64,000 nt of DNA from Listeria monocytogenes ATCC 19117. Its GTDB lineage: Bacteria; Bacillota; Bacilli; Lactobacillales; Listeriaceae. This document shows, one piece after another, positions 30,483 to 48,066 of this stretch. Both the position numbers and the translations under genes were made by a program. The stretch spans positions 1,798,001-1,862,000 of the forward strand of contig NC_018584.1 of the NCBI RefSeq assembly GCF_000307025.1, given 5' to 3'. A model generated the notes under the pieces. It did no database searches. It had not been told where the DNA came from and saw nothing but the letters and a program-made list of their open reading frames with translations. Every line of letters begins with the position of its first letter. The stretch's first letter is position 1.

Positions 30483-30506
30483 TTATTTACACGTCCTTTT
30501 TGAGGA

Positions 30507-32036
30507 TTAATGTTTGAAGTGTCGTACATGAGTTAGAACCATGGAAATACCATATTTGTTTGCCATCTCAATGGATTCCTTGTCTTTAATGGATCCACCA
30601 GGCTGAATAATCGCTGTGATTCCCGCTTTTGCCGCAGCTTCGACCGTATCATCCATTGGAAAAAAGGCATCCGAGGCAAGTACAGCACCTTTTGCTTTCT
30701 CGCCAGCTTGCTCAAGTGCAATTAACGCGGAACCGATTCGATTCATTTGTCCTGCACCAATTCCAAGTGTTTGTTTATCAGATCCTACTACTATCGCATT
30801 GGATTTTACATGTTTCACAATTTTCCACTGAGCAATTAATGCTTTCATTTCCGCTTCTGTAGGTTGTTTTTCCGTTACTACTTCATAACTCGCTGTATCT
30901 TCTATAACAGAATCGCTCGCTTGAATAAGAAGTCCACCATTTACAGATGTTTTCTCGAAACCTTTTACGGAACCGGCAAACGGAACAGTTAACAAGCGAA
31001 TATTTTTCTTTTTCGCTAAAATGGCAAACGCTTCTTCAGAGAAACTTGGCGCAATAATAATTTCTAAGAAAATTTTGCTCATATGTTCGGCTGTTTTCGC
31101 ATCCACTTCTTTATTTAAGGCAACAATCCCTCCAAAAATAGACGTTTCATCCGCTTCATAAGCTTTCAAATAAGCTTCTTCAATATTTTCTCCAACACCA
31201 ACGCCGCATGGATTCATATGTTTTACTGCAACCGCGACCGGCTCTGTAAATTCACTTGCAATTTTAAGTGCTGCATCTGCATCCCGAATATTGTTGTAAG
31301 ATAACTCTTTACCGTGCAACTGTTTCGCGGAACTAATTGAATTTTCTACCGTGCCAGGTTCTGTATAAAAAGCGGCATCTTGGTGAGGATTTTCACCATA
31401 ACGCAAAACTTGTTTTCGATTGTAAGTTAATGTTACTTTTTCTGGGAAAGTTTCTCCAGTGATGTTCGTTAAGTATTCTGCAATTAAAGCATCATAGGCC
31501 GCTGTGTGCCGAAAAACTTTCTCAGCTAGACGTTGGCGCGTTTCAAAAGTAGTTGCGCCGTGTTCTTCTAGTTCTGTAAGTACCGTATCGTAATCCGCTG
31601 TATCAACTACAACAGTTACCGCTGCATAATTTTTCGCAGCTGAGCGTAACATCGAAGGTCCGCCAATATCAATATTTTCAATCGCTTCTTCTAAAGTAAC
31701 ACCAGATTTTTGAATCGTTTCTTGGAAAGGATATAAATTTACAACGACTAAATCAATTGGCTTGATATCGTGTGCCGCAATAGCTTCCATATGTTCAGCT
31801 GTATCGCGTCTTGCCAGTAACCCACCATGAATTGCTGGATGAAGTGTTTTAACGCGACCATCAAGCATTTCTGGAAATTCAGTTACTTCTTCTATTCTTG
31901 TTACCGGTACGCCAGCTTGTTCAAATGCCGCTTTTGTTCCACCTGTCGAAATAATTTCTACTCCAAGTTCTACTAATTTTTCTGCAAATGGCACGATGCC
32001 GTTTTTATCTGACACACTAATAAGCGCTCTTTTCAT
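30507..32036 (-). CDS. purH: Bifunctional AICAR formyltransferase/IMP cyclohydrolase
   Basis: A 509-residue bifunctional enzyme for the last two steps to IMP. The N-terminal cyclohydrolase (about 1-195) has SVSDKNGIV and the STGGT and DGRVKTLHP motifs. The C-terminal transformylase (about 200-509) has the Lys-His of VKHMNPCG near 262 and SDAFFPMDD near 422. It starts 5 bp after purN. Length is normal. Confidence 0.97.
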   Translation of the reverse strand: MKRALISVSDKNGIVPFAEKLVELGVEIISTGGTKAAFEQAGVPVTRIEEVTEFPEMLDGRVKTLHPAIHGGLLARRDTAEHMEAIAAHDIKPIDLVVVNLYPFQETIQKSGVTLEEAIENIDIGGPSMLRSAAKNYAAVTVVVDTADYDTVLTELEEHGATTFETRQRLAEKVFRHTAAYDALIAEYLTNITGETFPEKVTLTYNRKQVLRYGENPHQDAAFYTEPGTVENSISSAKQLHGKELSYNNIRDADAALKIASEFTEPVAVAVKHMNPCGVGVGENIEEAYLKAYEADETSIFGGIVALNKEVDAKTAEHMSKIFLEIIIAPSFSEEAFAILAKKKNIRLLTVPFAGSVKGFEKTSVNGGLLIQASDSVIEDTASYEVVTEKQPTEAEMKALIAQWKIVKHVKSNAIVVGSDKQTLGIGAGQMNRIGSALIALEQAGEKAKGAVLASDAFFPMDDTVEAAAKAGITAIIQPGGSIKDKESIEMANKYGISMVLTHVRHFKH

Positions 32037-32041
32037 GATAA

Positions 32042-33669
<1,628 letters not shown>

Positions 33670-33672
33670 TCA

Positions 33673-35100
33673 TTATTTTTCTGCTTCTAAGCTCGCTAAA
33701 TATTCCGCTTCATAATCATATAAAGGGGTTGGGTAATCGCCGTTGAAATAAGCCATACAAAGTCCCCCGTAAGGTTCATTCGGATAAGGTCTGCCAATGG
33801 AATCTACTAAACCTTCTTCACTCAAATACTCTAAAGAATCAGCCCCAATAATCCGACAAATTTCATCAACAGAATAATTAGAAGCGATTAATTCATTTCG
33901 CGTTTGGATATCAATTCCATAAAAACAAGGATAAGCAAGTGGTGGAGAAGCGATTCTTACATGAACTTCCGCCGCTCCTGCTTCACGTAAAAGCTGGACA
34001 ATGCGTTTACTTGTCGTCCCGCGAACAATCGAATCATCAATCATGACAACGCGTTTTCCTTCCACAACCCCGCGCACGGCAGAAAGTTTCATTCTAACGC
34101 CTTGTTCCCTAAGTTCTTGTGATGGCTGGATAAAAGTTCTTGCCACATATCTATTTTTGATGAGACCAAGTTCGTAAGGAAGACCAGCTTCCTCCGCATA
34201 ACCAATCGCTGCAGAAATACTGGAATCTGGTACACCTGTAACCACATCTGCATCAATAAAAGCCTCTTTTGCTAATCTTTTCCCAGAACGTTTTCTTGCC
34301 GAGTGGACATTAATTCCAGCAATATTAGAGTCAGGTCGCGCAAAATAAATGTATTCCATACTGCAAATCGAATGCGTCACATTTTCCGTGAATTTTTCAA
34401 TTCGAAGCCCGTCATCATTAATAATAATTAGTTCACCTGGCTCCACATCGCGGACAAACTCAGCGCCAACCGTTTCAAAGGCACATGTTTCCGAAGCAAC
34501 TACGTAAGAATCACCAATGCGACCTATCGAAAGCGGTCTAAAACCATTCGGGTCAAGCGCCGCATACATCGTGTCTTCCGTCAGAAGCATGTACGCAAAG
34601 CCACCCTTAACCTTGTTCAAAGCCACTTTTAAATCTTCCACAAAATCACCTGTATGGCTACGTTTAATTAAATGCGCTAACACTTCTGTATCCGAACTCG
34701 TTTGAAAAATAGCGCCTTCTTCTTCTAGTTCACGGCGTAAACTTTTCGCATTAACCAAATTTCCATTATGCGCAAGTGCTAAAGAAGAACTATGAAAGTG
34801 AAATAAAAATGGTTGTACGTTCCCTAAGTTTTTTTGACCGGCTGTCGCATATCGAACGTGGCCAATGGCTGCTTTACCTTTTAAATCGTCTAGTTCACCA
34901 TGTTTAAATACGTCTGCTAAAAGGCCGAGATTTCGGTGACCTTTTAGTGTTTCACCGTCTGTCGAAACAATTCCGGCACCTTCTTGACCGCGATGTTGTA
35001 AACTATGCAACCCATAATAGGTGATTTCCGCTGCATTAGGATGATCCCAAATACCAAAAATACCACATTCTTCGTTAAGTCCTTTTACTTCAGCAAGCAT
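33673..35100 (-). CDS. purF: Amidophosphoribosyltransferase
   Basis: A 475-residue enzyme for step 1, PRPP plus glutamine to phosphoribosylamine. A short propeptide [11 protein letters not shown] precedes the catalytic CGIFG, so Cys12 becomes the N-terminal nucleophile after processing. The PRPP loop is [14 protein letters not shown] near 351. Cysteines for the 4Fe-4S cluster of the Bacillus type are seen in [13 protein letters not shown] and GGLCMAYF. The frame opens at 35118 inside purL, but the ATG at 35100 gives the correct propeptide; it overlaps purL by 16 bp. Confidence 0.96.
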   Translation of the reverse strand: MLAEVKGLNEECGIFGIWDHPNAAEITYYGLHSLQHRGQEGAGIVSTDGETLKGHRNLGLLADVFKHGELDDLKGKAAIGHVRYATAGQKNLGNVQPFLFHFHSSSLALAHNGNLVNAKSLRRELEEEGAIFQTSSDTEVLAHLIKRSHTGDFVEDLKVALNKVKGGFAYMLLTEDTMYAALDPNGFRPLSIGRIGDSYVVASETCAFETVGAEFVRDVEPGELIIINDDGLRIEKFTENVTHSICSMEYIYFARPDSNIAGINVHSARKRSGKRLAKEAFIDADVVTGVPDSSISAAIGYAEEAGLPYELGLIKNRYVARTFIQPSQELREQGVRMKLSAVRGVVEGKRVVMIDDSIVRGTTSKRIVQLLREAGAAEVHVRIASPPLAYPCFYGIDIQTRNELIASNYSVDEICRIIGADSLEYLSEEGLVDSIGRPYPNEPYGGLCMAYFNGDYPTPLYDYEAEYLASLEAEK

Positions 35101-37304
35101 GGAATAGCCCCTTCCCAAATGGATCGTAATTCCGTTGTTTTCGCTGTAACTTGATCTTCCTTATGTTTCACACGAATCGTATCATCCTCGGTTACTACAC
35201 CAAGGCGGTATACTTTTTCCAGTTCCATTAATTGCGCAAAAGCTGCTTCGTTTTCCGGTTTTACCGATACTAAGAAACGTGATTGCGATTCACTGAATAG
35301 TTGATTCAACTCAAACGGTACTTCTACATCCGCACCAAGCCCTGCTTTAAAAGTCGCTTCCGCAAGGGCAACACCAAATCCACCTTCTGCCAAATCGTGA
35401 CTAGAAGCAACTAGACCTTCCTGAATCGCCGTTAGAAGTAATTGTTGGTATTTTTTCTCTGTCGTTAAATCTAATTCCGGCGCACGTCCGCTAATTTTCC
35501 CTTGTTGCAATTTTTGCAATTCCGAACCACTATATTCAGCTTTTGTTTCACCAATTAAGAAAATCACATCGCCACTATTTTTAAAATCTTGTGTCGTAAT
35601 ATGTGCCAAATCTTCTACTAAACCAACCATTCCAATGACTGGCGTTGGATAAATTCCGGTACCATCTGTTTCATTATAAAGCGATACATTACCAGAGATA
35701 ACAGGCGTATCAAGTTCTAAACAAGCCGCACTAATACCATCAGCCGCTTTTTCAATTTCCCAAAAAATTTCTGGTTTTTCAGGATTTCCAAAGTTCAGTC
35801 CATCTGTAATCGCTAGTGGTTTCCCGCCAGAACAAACGATATTGCGCGCCGCTTCCGCAACCGCTATCGCTCCGCCTACTTCTGGATCAAGATACAAATA
35901 GCGTGAGTTACAATCAGTTGTCATGGCAATTGCCTTCTCGGTCCCACGCACACGAACAATCGCCGCATCTGAACCAGGTACAACAGCTGTATCCGTCCGA
36001 ACTTGATAATCATATTGCTCATAAATATGGCGCTTACTAGCAATCGTTGGCTGAGCAAGCAGTTCCTTCCAAACACCGACCACATCTTCCATAACTGGCA
36101 CAAACGATTCCTCTTCTTGGAAAGCTTGATAACGAGCTGGCTCTTTGGAAGGTTTATGATAAACTGGCGCATCTTCTGCAAGCGCATCTACAGGAACGTT
36201 CGCAACTACTTCACCATGATGAATAATTTTGTACATTTTATCATCTGTTACTTGACCAATCACAACAGCCTCTAAACCATAACGTTCAAATAACGCTTGG
36301 ATTTCTTCCACATGCCCTTTTTTCACACATAGAAGCATCCGTTCTTGCGATTCAGAAAGCAACATTTCATAAGGCGTCATATTTAGTTCTCGTTGCGGCA
36401 CATCATCCATAATTAATTCTAGCCCAGCGCCCGCTTTTGAGGCCATTTCAGAACTTGAACTAACGAGACCAGCTGCTCCCATATCTTGAATTCCCACTAA
36501 AATATCCGAATGATCACGAATCACATCTAAACAAGCTTCAAGCAACAATTTCTCCATAAAAGGATCGCCAACCTGTACAGCAGAGCGTTGTTGTTCACCT
36601 TCTTCACTAAACTCTACAGAAGCAAAAGTAGCACCATGAATCCCGTCACGACCAGTTTTAGCACCAACATACATCACCGGGTTGCCAATTCCTTTAGCTT
36701 GCCCTTTTTGAATATCTTTCGCTTCAATTAAGCCTACACACATTGCATTAACTAGCGGATTTTTTGTATAACAAGGATCAAATTGGATTTCGCCACCAAC
36801 CGTTGGAATCCCAATGGAGTTACCGTATCCTGCGATTCCCGCAACGACTTCACTAACTAAGTATTTCGCATGGGGTGTATCTAACTCACCAAAACGAAGC
36901 GAGTTAAGCATTGCAATCGGTCTAGCTCCCATCGAGAACACATCACGGATAATCCCGCCGACCCCAGTCGCAGCCCCTTGATACGGCTCCACGTAGGATG
37001 GATGATTATGACTCTCCACTTTAAAAGCAACACCTAAACCATCGCCAATATCGACAATCCCAGCGCCTTCACCAGGTCCTTGTAATACTTGTTTGCCTTC
37101 TGTAGGAAATTTCCGAAGTACTGGTTTAGAATTTTTATAGCTACAATGTTCCGACCACATAACAGAGAAAAGCCCAGTTTCTGTATAATTAGGCTCGCGT
37201 CCAAGAATCGAACAAACAAGCTCATATTCACTATCAGTTAAGCCCATTTCTTGATAAATCTTTTGTTCTTTAATTTCTTTTGTCGTTGGCTCCATGTTAG
37301 GCAT
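35085..37304 (-). CDS. purL: FGAM synthase subunit PurL
   Basis: A 739-residue small-type PurL, the synthetase subunit of the PurLQS complex that makes FGAM, step 4. Motifs include [11 protein letters not shown] near 50, the VESHNHPS near 94 with catalytic His, [18 protein letters not shown] near 110, and [14 protein letters not shown] near 277. It lacks the glutaminase domain of the long form, which PurQ supplies. It overlaps purQ by 8 bp and purF by 16 bp. Confidence 0.97.
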   Translation of the reverse strand: MPNMEPTTKEIKEQKIYQEMGLTDSEYELVCSILGREPNYTETGLFSVMWSEHCSYKNSKPVLRKFPTEGKQVLQGPGEGAGIVDIGDGLGVAFKVESHNHPSYVEPYQGAATGVGGIIRDVFSMGARPIAMLNSLRFGELDTPHAKYLVSEVVAGIAGYGNSIGIPTVGGEIQFDPCYTKNPLVNAMCVGLIEAKDIQKGQAKGIGNPVMYVGAKTGRDGIHGATFASVEFSEEGEQQRSAVQVGDPFMEKLLLEACLDVIRDHSDILVGIQDMGAAGLVSSSSEMASKAGAGLELIMDDVPQRELNMTPYEMLLSESQERMLLCVKKGHVEEIQALFERYGLEAVVIGQVTDDKMYKIIHHGEVVANVPVDALAEDAPVYHKPSKEPARYQAFQEEESFVPVMEDVVGVWKELLAQPTIASKRHIYEQYDYQVRTDTAVVPGSDAAIVRVRGTEKAIAMTTDCNSRYLYLDPEVGGAIAVAEAARNIVCSGGKPLAITDGLNFGNPEKPEIFWEIEKAADGISAACLELDTPVISGNVSLYNETDGTGIYPTPVIGMVGLVEDLAHITTQDFKNSGDVIFLIGETKAEYSGSELQKLQQGKISGRAPELDLTTEKKYQQLLLTAIQEGLVASSHDLAEGGFGVALAEATFKAGLGADVEVPFELNQLFSESQSRFLVSVKPENEAAFAQLMELEKVYRLGVVTEDDTIRVKHKEDQVTAKTTELRSIWEGAIPCLLK

Positions 37305-37980
37305 TTACTTGTTCCTCCTTCCAAGCTTTTACAACGGACTCGAAAAGTCTTAAACCATCTGTACCGCCAATAATTTCTTCTACCGCGCGTTCTGGGTGTG
37401 GCATCATTCCAAGCACATTACCGCGCTCATTTACGATCCCCGCAATATCCGCACGGCTACCATTCGGATTCACGCTATCATATGTAAACACAATTTGGTT
37501 ATTATCTTTTAATTTTAAAAGTGTTTCATCGTCACAGTAATAATTACCTTCCCCGTGAGCAACTGGAACTTGGATAATTTCGCCTTCTTTATAAAGCCCG
37601 GTAACCATCGTACTTGCATTCGCCACACGAAGCGGCACCGTCTTACAAATAAAATGCAAATTATTGTTTCTAATTAAAGCACCTGGCAGTAAACCAATTT
37701 CAGTTAAAATTTGGAATCCGTTACACACACCAAGCACTGGTTTTCCCATTTCAGCAAAGCGCAAAACTTCTGGCATAATACTTGAAAATTTTGCAATCGC
37801 ACCAGTTCGCAAGTAATCTCCGTAAGAAAATCCACCTGGAAGTAAAACCGCATCAAAACCTGCAAGACTTGTTTCCGCATGCCATACATATTCCGCCTCC
37901 TCGCCAAGAGAATCGCGAATCGCATGTAGCATATCAAGATCACAATTAGAACCTGGGAACTGAATGACAGCAAATTTCAT
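37297..37980 (-). CDS. purQ: FGAM synthase glutaminase subunit PurQ
   Basis: A 227-residue class I glutamine amidotransferase that supplies ammonia to PurL. The nucleophile Cys is in [12 protein letters not shown] (about residue 86), with His and Glu in [11 protein letters not shown] near 196. PGSNCDLD at 9-16 and [10 protein letters not shown] near 51 are characteristic of PurQ. It lies between purS (3 bp gap) and purL (8 bp overlap). Confidence 0.97.
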   Translation of the reverse strand: MKFAVIQFPGSNCDLDMLHAIRDSLGEEAEYVWHAETSLAGFDAVLLPGGFSYGDYLRTGAIAKFSSIMPEVLRFAEMGKPVLGVCNGFQILTEIGLLPGALIRNNNLHFICKTVPLRVANASTMVTGLYKEGEIIQVPVAHGEGNYYCDDETLLKLKDNNQIVFTYDSVNPNGSRADIAGIVNERGNVLGMMPHPERAVEEIIGGTDGLRLFESVVKAWKEEQVNA

Positions 37981-37983
37981 CGT

Positions 37984-38229
37984 TTAAGCCTCCTCTATTT
38001 CATATCGGTAATCTTCCATCACCGGATTTGTTAGCAGTTTGTCGCACATTTCATTCAATACTTCATGAATATCTCGATCTGATTTTGCAACTTTAAGTTC
38101 CATAAATTTACCAATACGAACATCTTCTACTTCCTCGTAACCCATGCTTTTCGCTGCATCTTTTACTGCAACACCTTGTGGATCTAATACGCTTTTCTTT
38201 AAAGTGACATAAACTTTGACATTATACAT
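37984..38229 (-). CDS. purS: FGAM synthase subunit PurS
   Basis: An 81-residue bridging subunit that dimerises and holds PurQ to PurL. The sequence starts MYNVKVYVTLKKSVLDPQG and carries the GYEEVEDVRIGKFMEL pattern of the family. It lies between purC and purQ as in Bacillus. Confidence 0.96.
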   Translation of the reverse strand: MYNVKVYVTLKKSVLDPQGVAVKDAAKSMGYEEVEDVRIGKFMELKVAKSDRDIHEVLNEMCDKLLTNPVMEDYRYEIEEA

Positions 38230-38240
38230 TTTGTGGCCTC

Positions 38241-38954
38241 CTAGTTTTGAACTTGCTTTAATCTATTCAATACTTCTGTATACACATCTGTTAAATTGCC
38301 AATATTCCGACGAAAGACATCCTTATCGAGCTTTTGATTTGTTTCCTTGTCCCAAAGTCTACATGTATCAGGCGAAATCTCATCTGCTAGTAAAATATTC
38401 CCAGTCGCATCCCGACCAAATTCTAATTTAAAATCAATTAGCGTAATATTCATTTGATTGAATAATTCTTGTAACACCTTATTAATCGAACGAGCAGCCT
38501 GGCGAATTATATCCATCTCACTCGTTGTCGCAAGCTCTAAATAAAGCACATGGTCATCATTAATAAACGGGTCATCTAACGCATCATCTTTATAGTAAAA
38601 TTCTACTATCGCATTTGGAATTAGCTCGCCTTCTTCTTTTCCAAGCCGTTTCGCAAGACTCCCAGCCATTACATTGCGAACAACCACTTCAAGTGGAATA
38701 ATTGATACTTCTTTCACCAATTGCTCCGTTTCCGAAATCGCCCGAATAAAGTGACTCTCTATTCCCGCTCTTGCTAAATGAGAAAAAATAAGCGATGTAA
38801 TTTGGTTATTAAGCTCACCCTTCCCAGCAAAAGATTCCTTTCGCACCCCGTTTAGCGCTGTCGCATCATCCTTATAGGCAACACGCAAGACACCTGCTTC
38901 TTCTGTTTTAAAAAGTCGTTTTGCCTTTCCTTCATAAACCAGTTCATTAGTCAC
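38241..38954 (-). CDS. purC: SAICAR synthetase
   Basis: A 237-residue ligase that joins CAIR and aspartate, step 7. EGKAKRLFKT near residue 8, the DDATALNG phosphate loop near 29, and LIDFKLEFGRD and ADEISPDTCRLWD later are characteristic. It is 11 bp from purS but 80 bp from purB, and that gap contains a strong hairpin (38981-39015). Confidence 0.97.
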   Translation of the reverse strand: MTNELVYEGKAKRLFKTEEAGVLRVAYKDDATALNGVRKESFAGKGELNNQITSLIFSHLARAGIESHFIRAISETEQLVKEVSIIPLEVVVRNVMAGSLAKRLGKEEGELIPNAIVEFYYKDDALDDPFINDDHVLYLELATTSEMDIIRQAARSINKVLQELFNQMNITLIDFKLEFGRDATGNILLADEISPDTCRLWDKETNQKLDKDVFRRNIGNLTDVYTEVLNRLKQVQN

Positions 38955-38980
38955 GATAATTTATCTCCTTATAAATTACT

Positions 38981-39015
38981 TAACCTCTTTGAAAAAATAA
39001 ATATCAAAGAGGTTA
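38981..39015 (-). promoter_or_regulatory. Intergenic hairpin between purB and purC
   Basis: TAACCTCTTTGA and TCAAAGAGGTTA are perfect 12-bp inverted arms around an 11-nt A/T-rich loop. On the transcript strand no U-run follows the 3' arm, so it is not a standard terminator; RNA processing or stabilisation is more likely. Confidence 0.55.
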
Positions 39016-39034
39016 GGTTGTATTCTGCCCGTAA

Positions 39035-40327
39035 TTATAATCCTAAACGATCAAAAATTAAGTCGACATTCTTCAGGTGATAGTTGTAATCAAAGCAATC
39101 TGCAATTTCTTCCGCAGATAGGTTTTCAATAATGGTTGCATCTTGTTCTACTAATTCACGGAAAGGTACTTGTTTTTCCCAAGCTTCCATTGCTCTTGGT
39201 TGTACGACATCATACGCCGCCTCACGAGCTAAACCTTTATCAATAAGTGCCAGTAATACACGCTGTGAATAAATAAGTCCCAGTGTTCTGTCCATATTGC
39301 GTTTCATATTTTCTGGGAACACCGTCAAGTTTTTCACGATATTTCCAAAACGATTCAAAATATAATCAAGTAAAATAGTGGAATCTGGCAGAATAATTCG
39401 TTCCGCTGAGCTATGAGAAATATCACGTTCATGCCAAAGTGGCACATTTTCATAAGCAGTAACCATATGACCGCGAATAACGCGCGCTAATCCAGTTACA
39501 TTTTCAGAACCAATTGGATTACGTTTATGCGGCATTGCAGATGAACCTTTTTGTCCTTTTGCAAAGAATTCTTCCACTTCACGCACTTCACTTTTTTGCA
39601 GTGCACGTACTTCTACCGCAAATTTTTCTACAGAAGTTGCAATTAATGCAAGTGTTGCCAAATATTCTGCATGGCGATCGCGTTGCAACGTTTGTGTAGA
39701 AATCGGCGCAGGAGTTGTTCCTAATTTTTCACATACGTAAGCCTCCACAAAAGGATCAATATTCGCATACGTCCCGACCGCACCAGAGATTTTCCCGAAT
39801 TCCACACCATCAGCTGCAAAATTAAAACGTTCTAGGTTACGTTTCATTTCCTCGTACCATAGAGCAAGCTTCAAGCCAAAAGTAGTAGGTTCCGCGTGAA
39901 CACCATGTGTACGTCCCATTGTTACGGTATATTTATGTTCTTTTGCTTTTTCGCCAATAATCGCAATGAAATTTTCCAAATCCTTACGCAAAATCTCATT
40001 CGCTTGTTTAAGTAAATAAGAATTCGCTGTATCCACTACGTCTGTTGAAGTTAAGCCATAATGAACCCATTTACGTTCCGCACCAAGCGACTCAGAAACT
40101 GAACGAGTAAATGCCACAACATCATGTCTCGTTTCTAGTTCAATCTCATGAATCCGATCCACATCAAACTTTGCATTAGCACGGATCTTCGCAACATCTT
40201 CTTTCGGAATATCACCAAGCTCTGCCCATGCTTCACAAGCCAAAATCTCCACTTCTAGCCAAGCCTGATAACGATTTTGTTCTGTCCAAATGTTGCCCAT
40301 TTCTTTACGAGTATAACGTTCTAACAT
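39035..40327 (-). CDS. purB: Adenylosuccinate lyase
   Basis: A 430-residue lyase of the fumarase/aspartase superfamily that acts twice: SAICAR to AICAR, and adenylosuccinate to AMP. Motifs are TRHDVVAF near 65, [12 protein letters not shown] near 88, [16 protein letters not shown] near 136 with the catalytic His, and the [15 protein letters not shown] signature near 262. Length is normal. It follows purK by 18 bp. Confidence 0.97.
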   Translation of the reverse strand: MLERYTRKEMGNIWTEQNRYQAWLEVEILACEAWAELGDIPKEDVAKIRANAKFDVDRIHEIELETRHDVVAFTRSVSESLGAERKWVHYGLTSTDVVDTANSYLLKQANEILRKDLENFIAIIGEKAKEHKYTVTMGRTHGVHAEPTTFGLKLALWYEEMKRNLERFNFAADGVEFGKISGAVGTYANIDPFVEAYVCEKLGTTPAPISTQTLQRDRHAEYLATLALIATSVEKFAVEVRALQKSEVREVEEFFAKGQKGSSAMPHKRNPIGSENVTGLARVIRGHMVTAYENVPLWHERDISHSSAERIILPDSTILLDYILNRFGNIVKNLTVFPENMKRNMDRTLGLIYSQRVLLALIDKGLAREAAYDVVQPRAMEAWEKQVPFRELVEQDATIIENLSAEEIADCFDYNYHLKNVDLIFDRLGL

Positions 40328-40345
40328 CCTTTTAAATTCCTCCAG

Positions 40346-41470
40346 TTACTTCCAAATTTGCGTTTCTTCTAAATCTTGTATAACCGCTTTTGGTTCATCA
40401 GCAAGCACAGTAACATGACCCATTTTGCGATTGATTTTCGCTTCTTTTTTTCCATAATAATGTACAAACCAATGTGGATAATTCACCATTTGTTTATTCA
40501 CTGCATCGACATGTTGCCCTAAAATATTAATCATTAAGGCTGGTTTTAAGAGTTCTGGTTTTACAAGTGGCAATCCAACAATCGCTCGAATATGCTGCGT
40601 AAACTGAGAAATAGAACAAGCTTCAATTGTAAAATGCCCAGAATTATGAGGTCTTGGAGCAAGTTCATTTACATAAATAGCCCCTGATTTTGTCACAAAC
40701 ATTTCTACTGCTAAAACACCACATAATTGAAGTACATCTGCTAACTTTCTCGCAATTTCTTCCGCTTCCTCATGCACGTCATCCGCCACATCTGCAGGAG
40801 CCGTAGTTGTATGCAAAATATTATTTACATGTACATTTTCTGCAACTGGAAAAGTTTCTATTTGCCCATCTAAATTACGTGCGACAACCACAGAAATCTC
40901 TTTTTCAAAAGGAATCCAAGCTTCTAGTACACAAGAGCCGTATCGCAACAATCTCGCTGCTGTTTCAATATCCCTTGCATCATGAATAACCACTTGCCCT
41001 TTCCCGTCGTATCCACCTTGTGCCGTTTTTAAAACAGCAGGATATCCAATACTTTTAATTTCATTTTCAATTTCATCTTGTTCCACTATAACCGCATACG
41101 GCGCAATGTTAATATTAGCTGATTCCAGATAAGCTTTTTCCAAAATCCTATCCTGTGTAATCGAAAGCAATTCCGATCCTTGCGGGACAGATACTAAGTT
41201 TTGCGTCATTTTCAAAGCATCATAGTCGATATTTTCAAATTCATATGTAACTACATCTGCTTTTTCGGAAAGTTCGCGTAATGCTACTTTATCATCATAG
41301 TCAGCAATAATTTGTTCATCACTTACTTGAGCAGCTGGGCAATCAGCGGTAGGATCAAGAACAATAATACGATACCCCATCGCTTTCGCCGCAAGAGCAA
41401 GCATACGTCCAAGTTGTCCGCCACCAATAATACCAATAGTACTATTTGTCAGTAAAAATTTTTTATCCAA
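40346..41470 (-). CDS. purK: N5-carboxyaminoimidazole ribonucleotide synthase
   Basis: An ATP-grasp enzyme of about 374 residues that carboxylates AIR with bicarbonate, step 6a. [17 protein letters not shown] near the N-terminus, GYDGKGQ near 153, and [12 protein letters not shown] near 268 are diagnostic. The start is uncertain: TTG at 41470 overlaps the purE stop, and GTG at 41479 is also possible. Neither has a clear ribosome binding site, so translation probably depends on coupling to purE. Confidence 0.94.
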   Translation of the reverse strand: MDKKFLLTNSTIGIIGGGQLGRMLALAAKAMGYRIIVLDPTADCPAAQVSDEQIIADYDDKVALRELSEKADVVTYEFENIDYDALKMTQNLVSVPQGSELLSITQDRILEKAYLESANINIAPYAVIVEQDEIENEIKSIGYPAVLKTAQGGYDGKGQVVIHDARDIETAARLLRYGSCVLEAWIPFEKEISVVVARNLDGQIETFPVAENVHVNNILHTTTAPADVADDVHEEAEEIARKLADVLQLCGVLAVEMFVTKSGAIYVNELAPRPHNSGHFTIEACSISQFTQHIRAIVGLPLVKPELLKPALMINILGQHVDAVNKQMVNYPHWFVHYYGKKEAKINRKMGHVTVLADEPKAVIQDLEETQIWK

Positions 41471-41951
41471 GATAATCACTACTTTCTAGAACTGTTTCTT
41501 CTAGTGTAGCACGTCTTTTTTGTAATCTGTTAGTAATTGCATCGTCCGTTATGGATAAAATTTGCGCCGCTAGAAGGCCAGCATTTACAGCACCACTTTC
41601 TCCAATAGCAACTGTCGCTACCGGGACACCTCCAGGCATCTGTACAATAGAAAGTAACGAATCCATTCCATTCAACGCTTTTGATTTAATTGGCACACCA
41701 ATAACAGGCAAAGTCGTCTTTGCCGCAATCATACCTGGCAAATGCGCCGCGCCCCCAGCACCGGCAATAATAATTTTCAAACCACGTTCCCGCGCTTGTT
41801 CTGCATATTGAAACATTAAATCTGGTGTACGATGAGCAGAAACCACTTTTTTCTCATAAGCTATTTCTAATTCATCTAATACATCACATGCTTTTTTCAT
41901 TGTATCCCAATCTGAGGTACTCCCCATAATGACACCAATTACAGCAGGCAT
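41463..41951 (-). CDS. purE: N5-carboxyaminoimidazole ribonucleotide mutase
   Basis: A 162-residue class I PurE that converts N5-CAIR to CAIR, step 6b. GSTSDWDTM near residue 10, SAHRTPDL near 39 with the catalytic His, and [11 protein letters not shown] near 67 are characteristic. It is the first gene of the operon, preceded by AAGGAG and a short leader of about 35 nt from the promoter at 41992-42020. Confidence 0.97.
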   Translation of the reverse strand: MPAVIGVIMGSTSDWDTMKKACDVLDELEIAYEKKVVSAHRTPDLMFQYAEQARERGLKIIIAGAGGAAHLPGMIAAKTTLPVIGVPIKSKALNGMDSLLSIVQMPGGVPVATVAIGESGAVNAGLLAAQILSITDDAITNRLQKRRATLEETVLESSDYLG

Positions 41952-41991
41952 TACGTGATCAACTCCTTAATAATCTCTTTTCGACTCCTTC

Positions 41992-42020
41992 ATTCTAACA
42001 ATAGGCACGATAAATGTCAA
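41992..42020 (-). promoter_or_regulatory. Promoter of the purine operon
   Basis: Perfect TTGACA at 42020-42015, 17 bp, TAGAAT at 41997-41992 on the minus strand. The implied leader is too short for a purine riboswitch. Confidence 0.85.
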
Positions 42021-42024
42021 CGAA

Positions 42025-42067
42025 AAATCGAACATTTAATTGTTACATTTTATTAACGTTCGTGTTT
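42025..42067 (-). promoter_or_regulatory. PurR operator (two inverted PurBoxes)
   Basis: On the minus strand CACGAACGTTA at about 42063-42053 and TAAATGTTCG at 42038-42029 are inverted PurBox halves. Their CGAAC and GTTCG cores are 24 bp apart, which is the arrangement of the Bacillus subtilis PurR sites. The site abuts the -35. PurR would repress when PRPP is low. Confidence 0.8.
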
Positions 42068-42121
42068 AGGTCGTATTTGCTCTTTTTACTAGCATTATGT
42101 ATCTAATTTCACTAAATAAAT

Positions 42122-42157
42122 AAAAAAAGAAGCTACCATCAAAGGTAAGCTCCTCTT
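42122..42157 (-). terminator. Terminator after the UPF0316 gene
   Basis: An imperfect stem GAGCTTACC/GGTAGCTTC with a run of seven T on the minus strand after the stop. Confidence 0.7.
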
Positions 42158-42681
42158 CATTTCCGAACTTGTTTAACCCAAAAACCACCGTGAATTTGTT
42201 TTGGCTCAGAGGAAACAATAAATGCCCCATTATCAATTTCAATAATGTGTTTATATAATTTCCGCTCATTCTTTCTTTGAGTCAAAATTTCAAGCATCAT
42301 CCGTTCACCATCACGTCCACTCGCAAGCCAACTAGTAACCCCATAACCTAGATCTCGAATTTGATTTGGTAAGTCTAAGTTATATTCTTTGGTAATAACA
42401 TTCACTGTAATATAGCCTAAAGCAATTCGCTCTTCAATTTTCATACCAACAATAATTCCTACACCAAATCCAATAGCATATGCTAAAACATTGGCAATAT
42501 TATTTAAGTTATCCAAAACCAAACTAAGAGCAACTACATAGATAATCATTTCAAACACACTTGAAAGTGCAGCTAAGTAACGATAACCTTTCATCGTTAA
42601 AAGTAACCTCACCGTATAAATCGTCACATACAAAATATTTACAATAAAAATAGTAGCCACTATAAATATACCGTTATCCAC
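42157..42681 (-). CDS. UPF0316 family membrane protein (DUF2179/DUF5698)
   Basis: A 174-residue protein with three N-terminal membrane segments (about 4-26, 34-56 and 60-80) and a cytosolic C-terminal domain. The MKGYRYLAALSSVFEMIIYVVAL segment and the DLGYGVTSWLASGRDG stretch near residue 110 match the UPF0316 family. No function is established; the C-terminal DUF2179-like domain resembles nucleotide or ligand-binding regulatory domains. It stands alone between the rRNA operon and the purine promoter. Confidence 0.85.
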   Translation of the reverse strand: MDNGIFIVATIFIVNILYVTIYTVRLLLTMKGYRYLAALSSVFEMIIYVVALSLVLDNLNNIANVLAYAIGFGVGIIVGMKIEERIALGYITVNVITKEYNLDLPNQIRDLGYGVTSWLASGRDGERMMLEILTQRKNERKLYKHIIEIDNGAFIVSSEPKQIHGGFWVKQVRK

Positions 42682-42773
42682 TAAAATAACCCCTCCACCT
42701 AAAAACTACATTCCACTGAGTCTTTTACTAATATAACATCCATTAAGATAGCTGACAAAAGAAACACTTCAAC

Positions 42774-42803
42774 AAAAAAAGCCCTAAATAATTAGGACTT
42801 TTC
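42774..42803 (-). terminator. Terminator of the rRNA operon
   Basis: AAAAGTCCTAA and TTAGGGCTTTT form a stem with a T-run on the minus strand, just past the 5S rRNA. Confidence 0.85.
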
Positions 42804-42808
42804 AAATT

Positions 42809-42924
42809 GCCCGGCAGCGACCTACTCTCGCAGGGGGAAGCCCCCAACTACCATTGGCGCAGAGAAGCTTAACTACCGTGTTCGGGATGGGAACGGGTGT
42901 GACCTTCTCGCCATAACTACCAGA
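42809..42924 (-). rRNA. rrf: 5S ribosomal RNA
   Basis: About 116 nt. The minus strand starts TCTGGTAGTTATGGCGAGAAGG and contains the universally conserved CACCCGTTCCCATCCCGAAC segment, ending CGCTGCCGGGC, which pairs with the 5' end. It is the last RNA of the operon, followed by a terminator. Confidence 0.95.
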
Positions 42925-43002
42925 CAATATGAAGTTGTTGAAAGATTGCTCTCTCAAAACTAGAGAAGAAAGGGTTCAGTTAGGTAACTTCGTTTCATTT
43001 TT

Positions 43003-47728
<4,726 letters not shown>

Positions 47729-48066
47729 AATATAAATTGAATTTGAATACTTATTCAACACCGTGAATAAGATTCCTTGCGTCAAATTGACTTCGCTAGC
47801 AATTAAATTACTAGTTTGTTTTGTTGAAAACAGCTTTCTGTTTTCTGCCCTGCGATTACCAGTGAGACTTTACGTCTCATTGCTTTTCGTCTTCTTCTTT
47901 GTTCAGTTTTCAAAGGTCAGTTGCTTTGTTAACGCAACTTTTAAATCTTACCATAAAGTTGAAATCACGTCAACAACTATTTTTAAAATGTTTTTGATGA
48001 ATTAATTTGTATCAATTCAGCTTTATCATTATATAACAGCTTTATATTAAATACAAGCCTTTTAAG
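47729..48066 (-). promoter_or_regulatory. rrn: rRNA operon promoter and leader region
   Basis: Two tandem sigma-A promoters are read toward 16S. P1 has TTGTAT at 48056-48051 and TATAAT at 48033-48028; P2 has TTGACG at 47973-47968 and TAAGAT at 47950-47945. Both have 17-bp spacers. The rest is leader with inverted repeats around the 16S processing stem. I see no gene in it. Confidence 0.8.

Noticed and set aside
41951-42120. Purine riboswitch before purE
   Set aside because: The promoter leaves only about 35 nt of leader and no conserved purine-aptamer core is visible.
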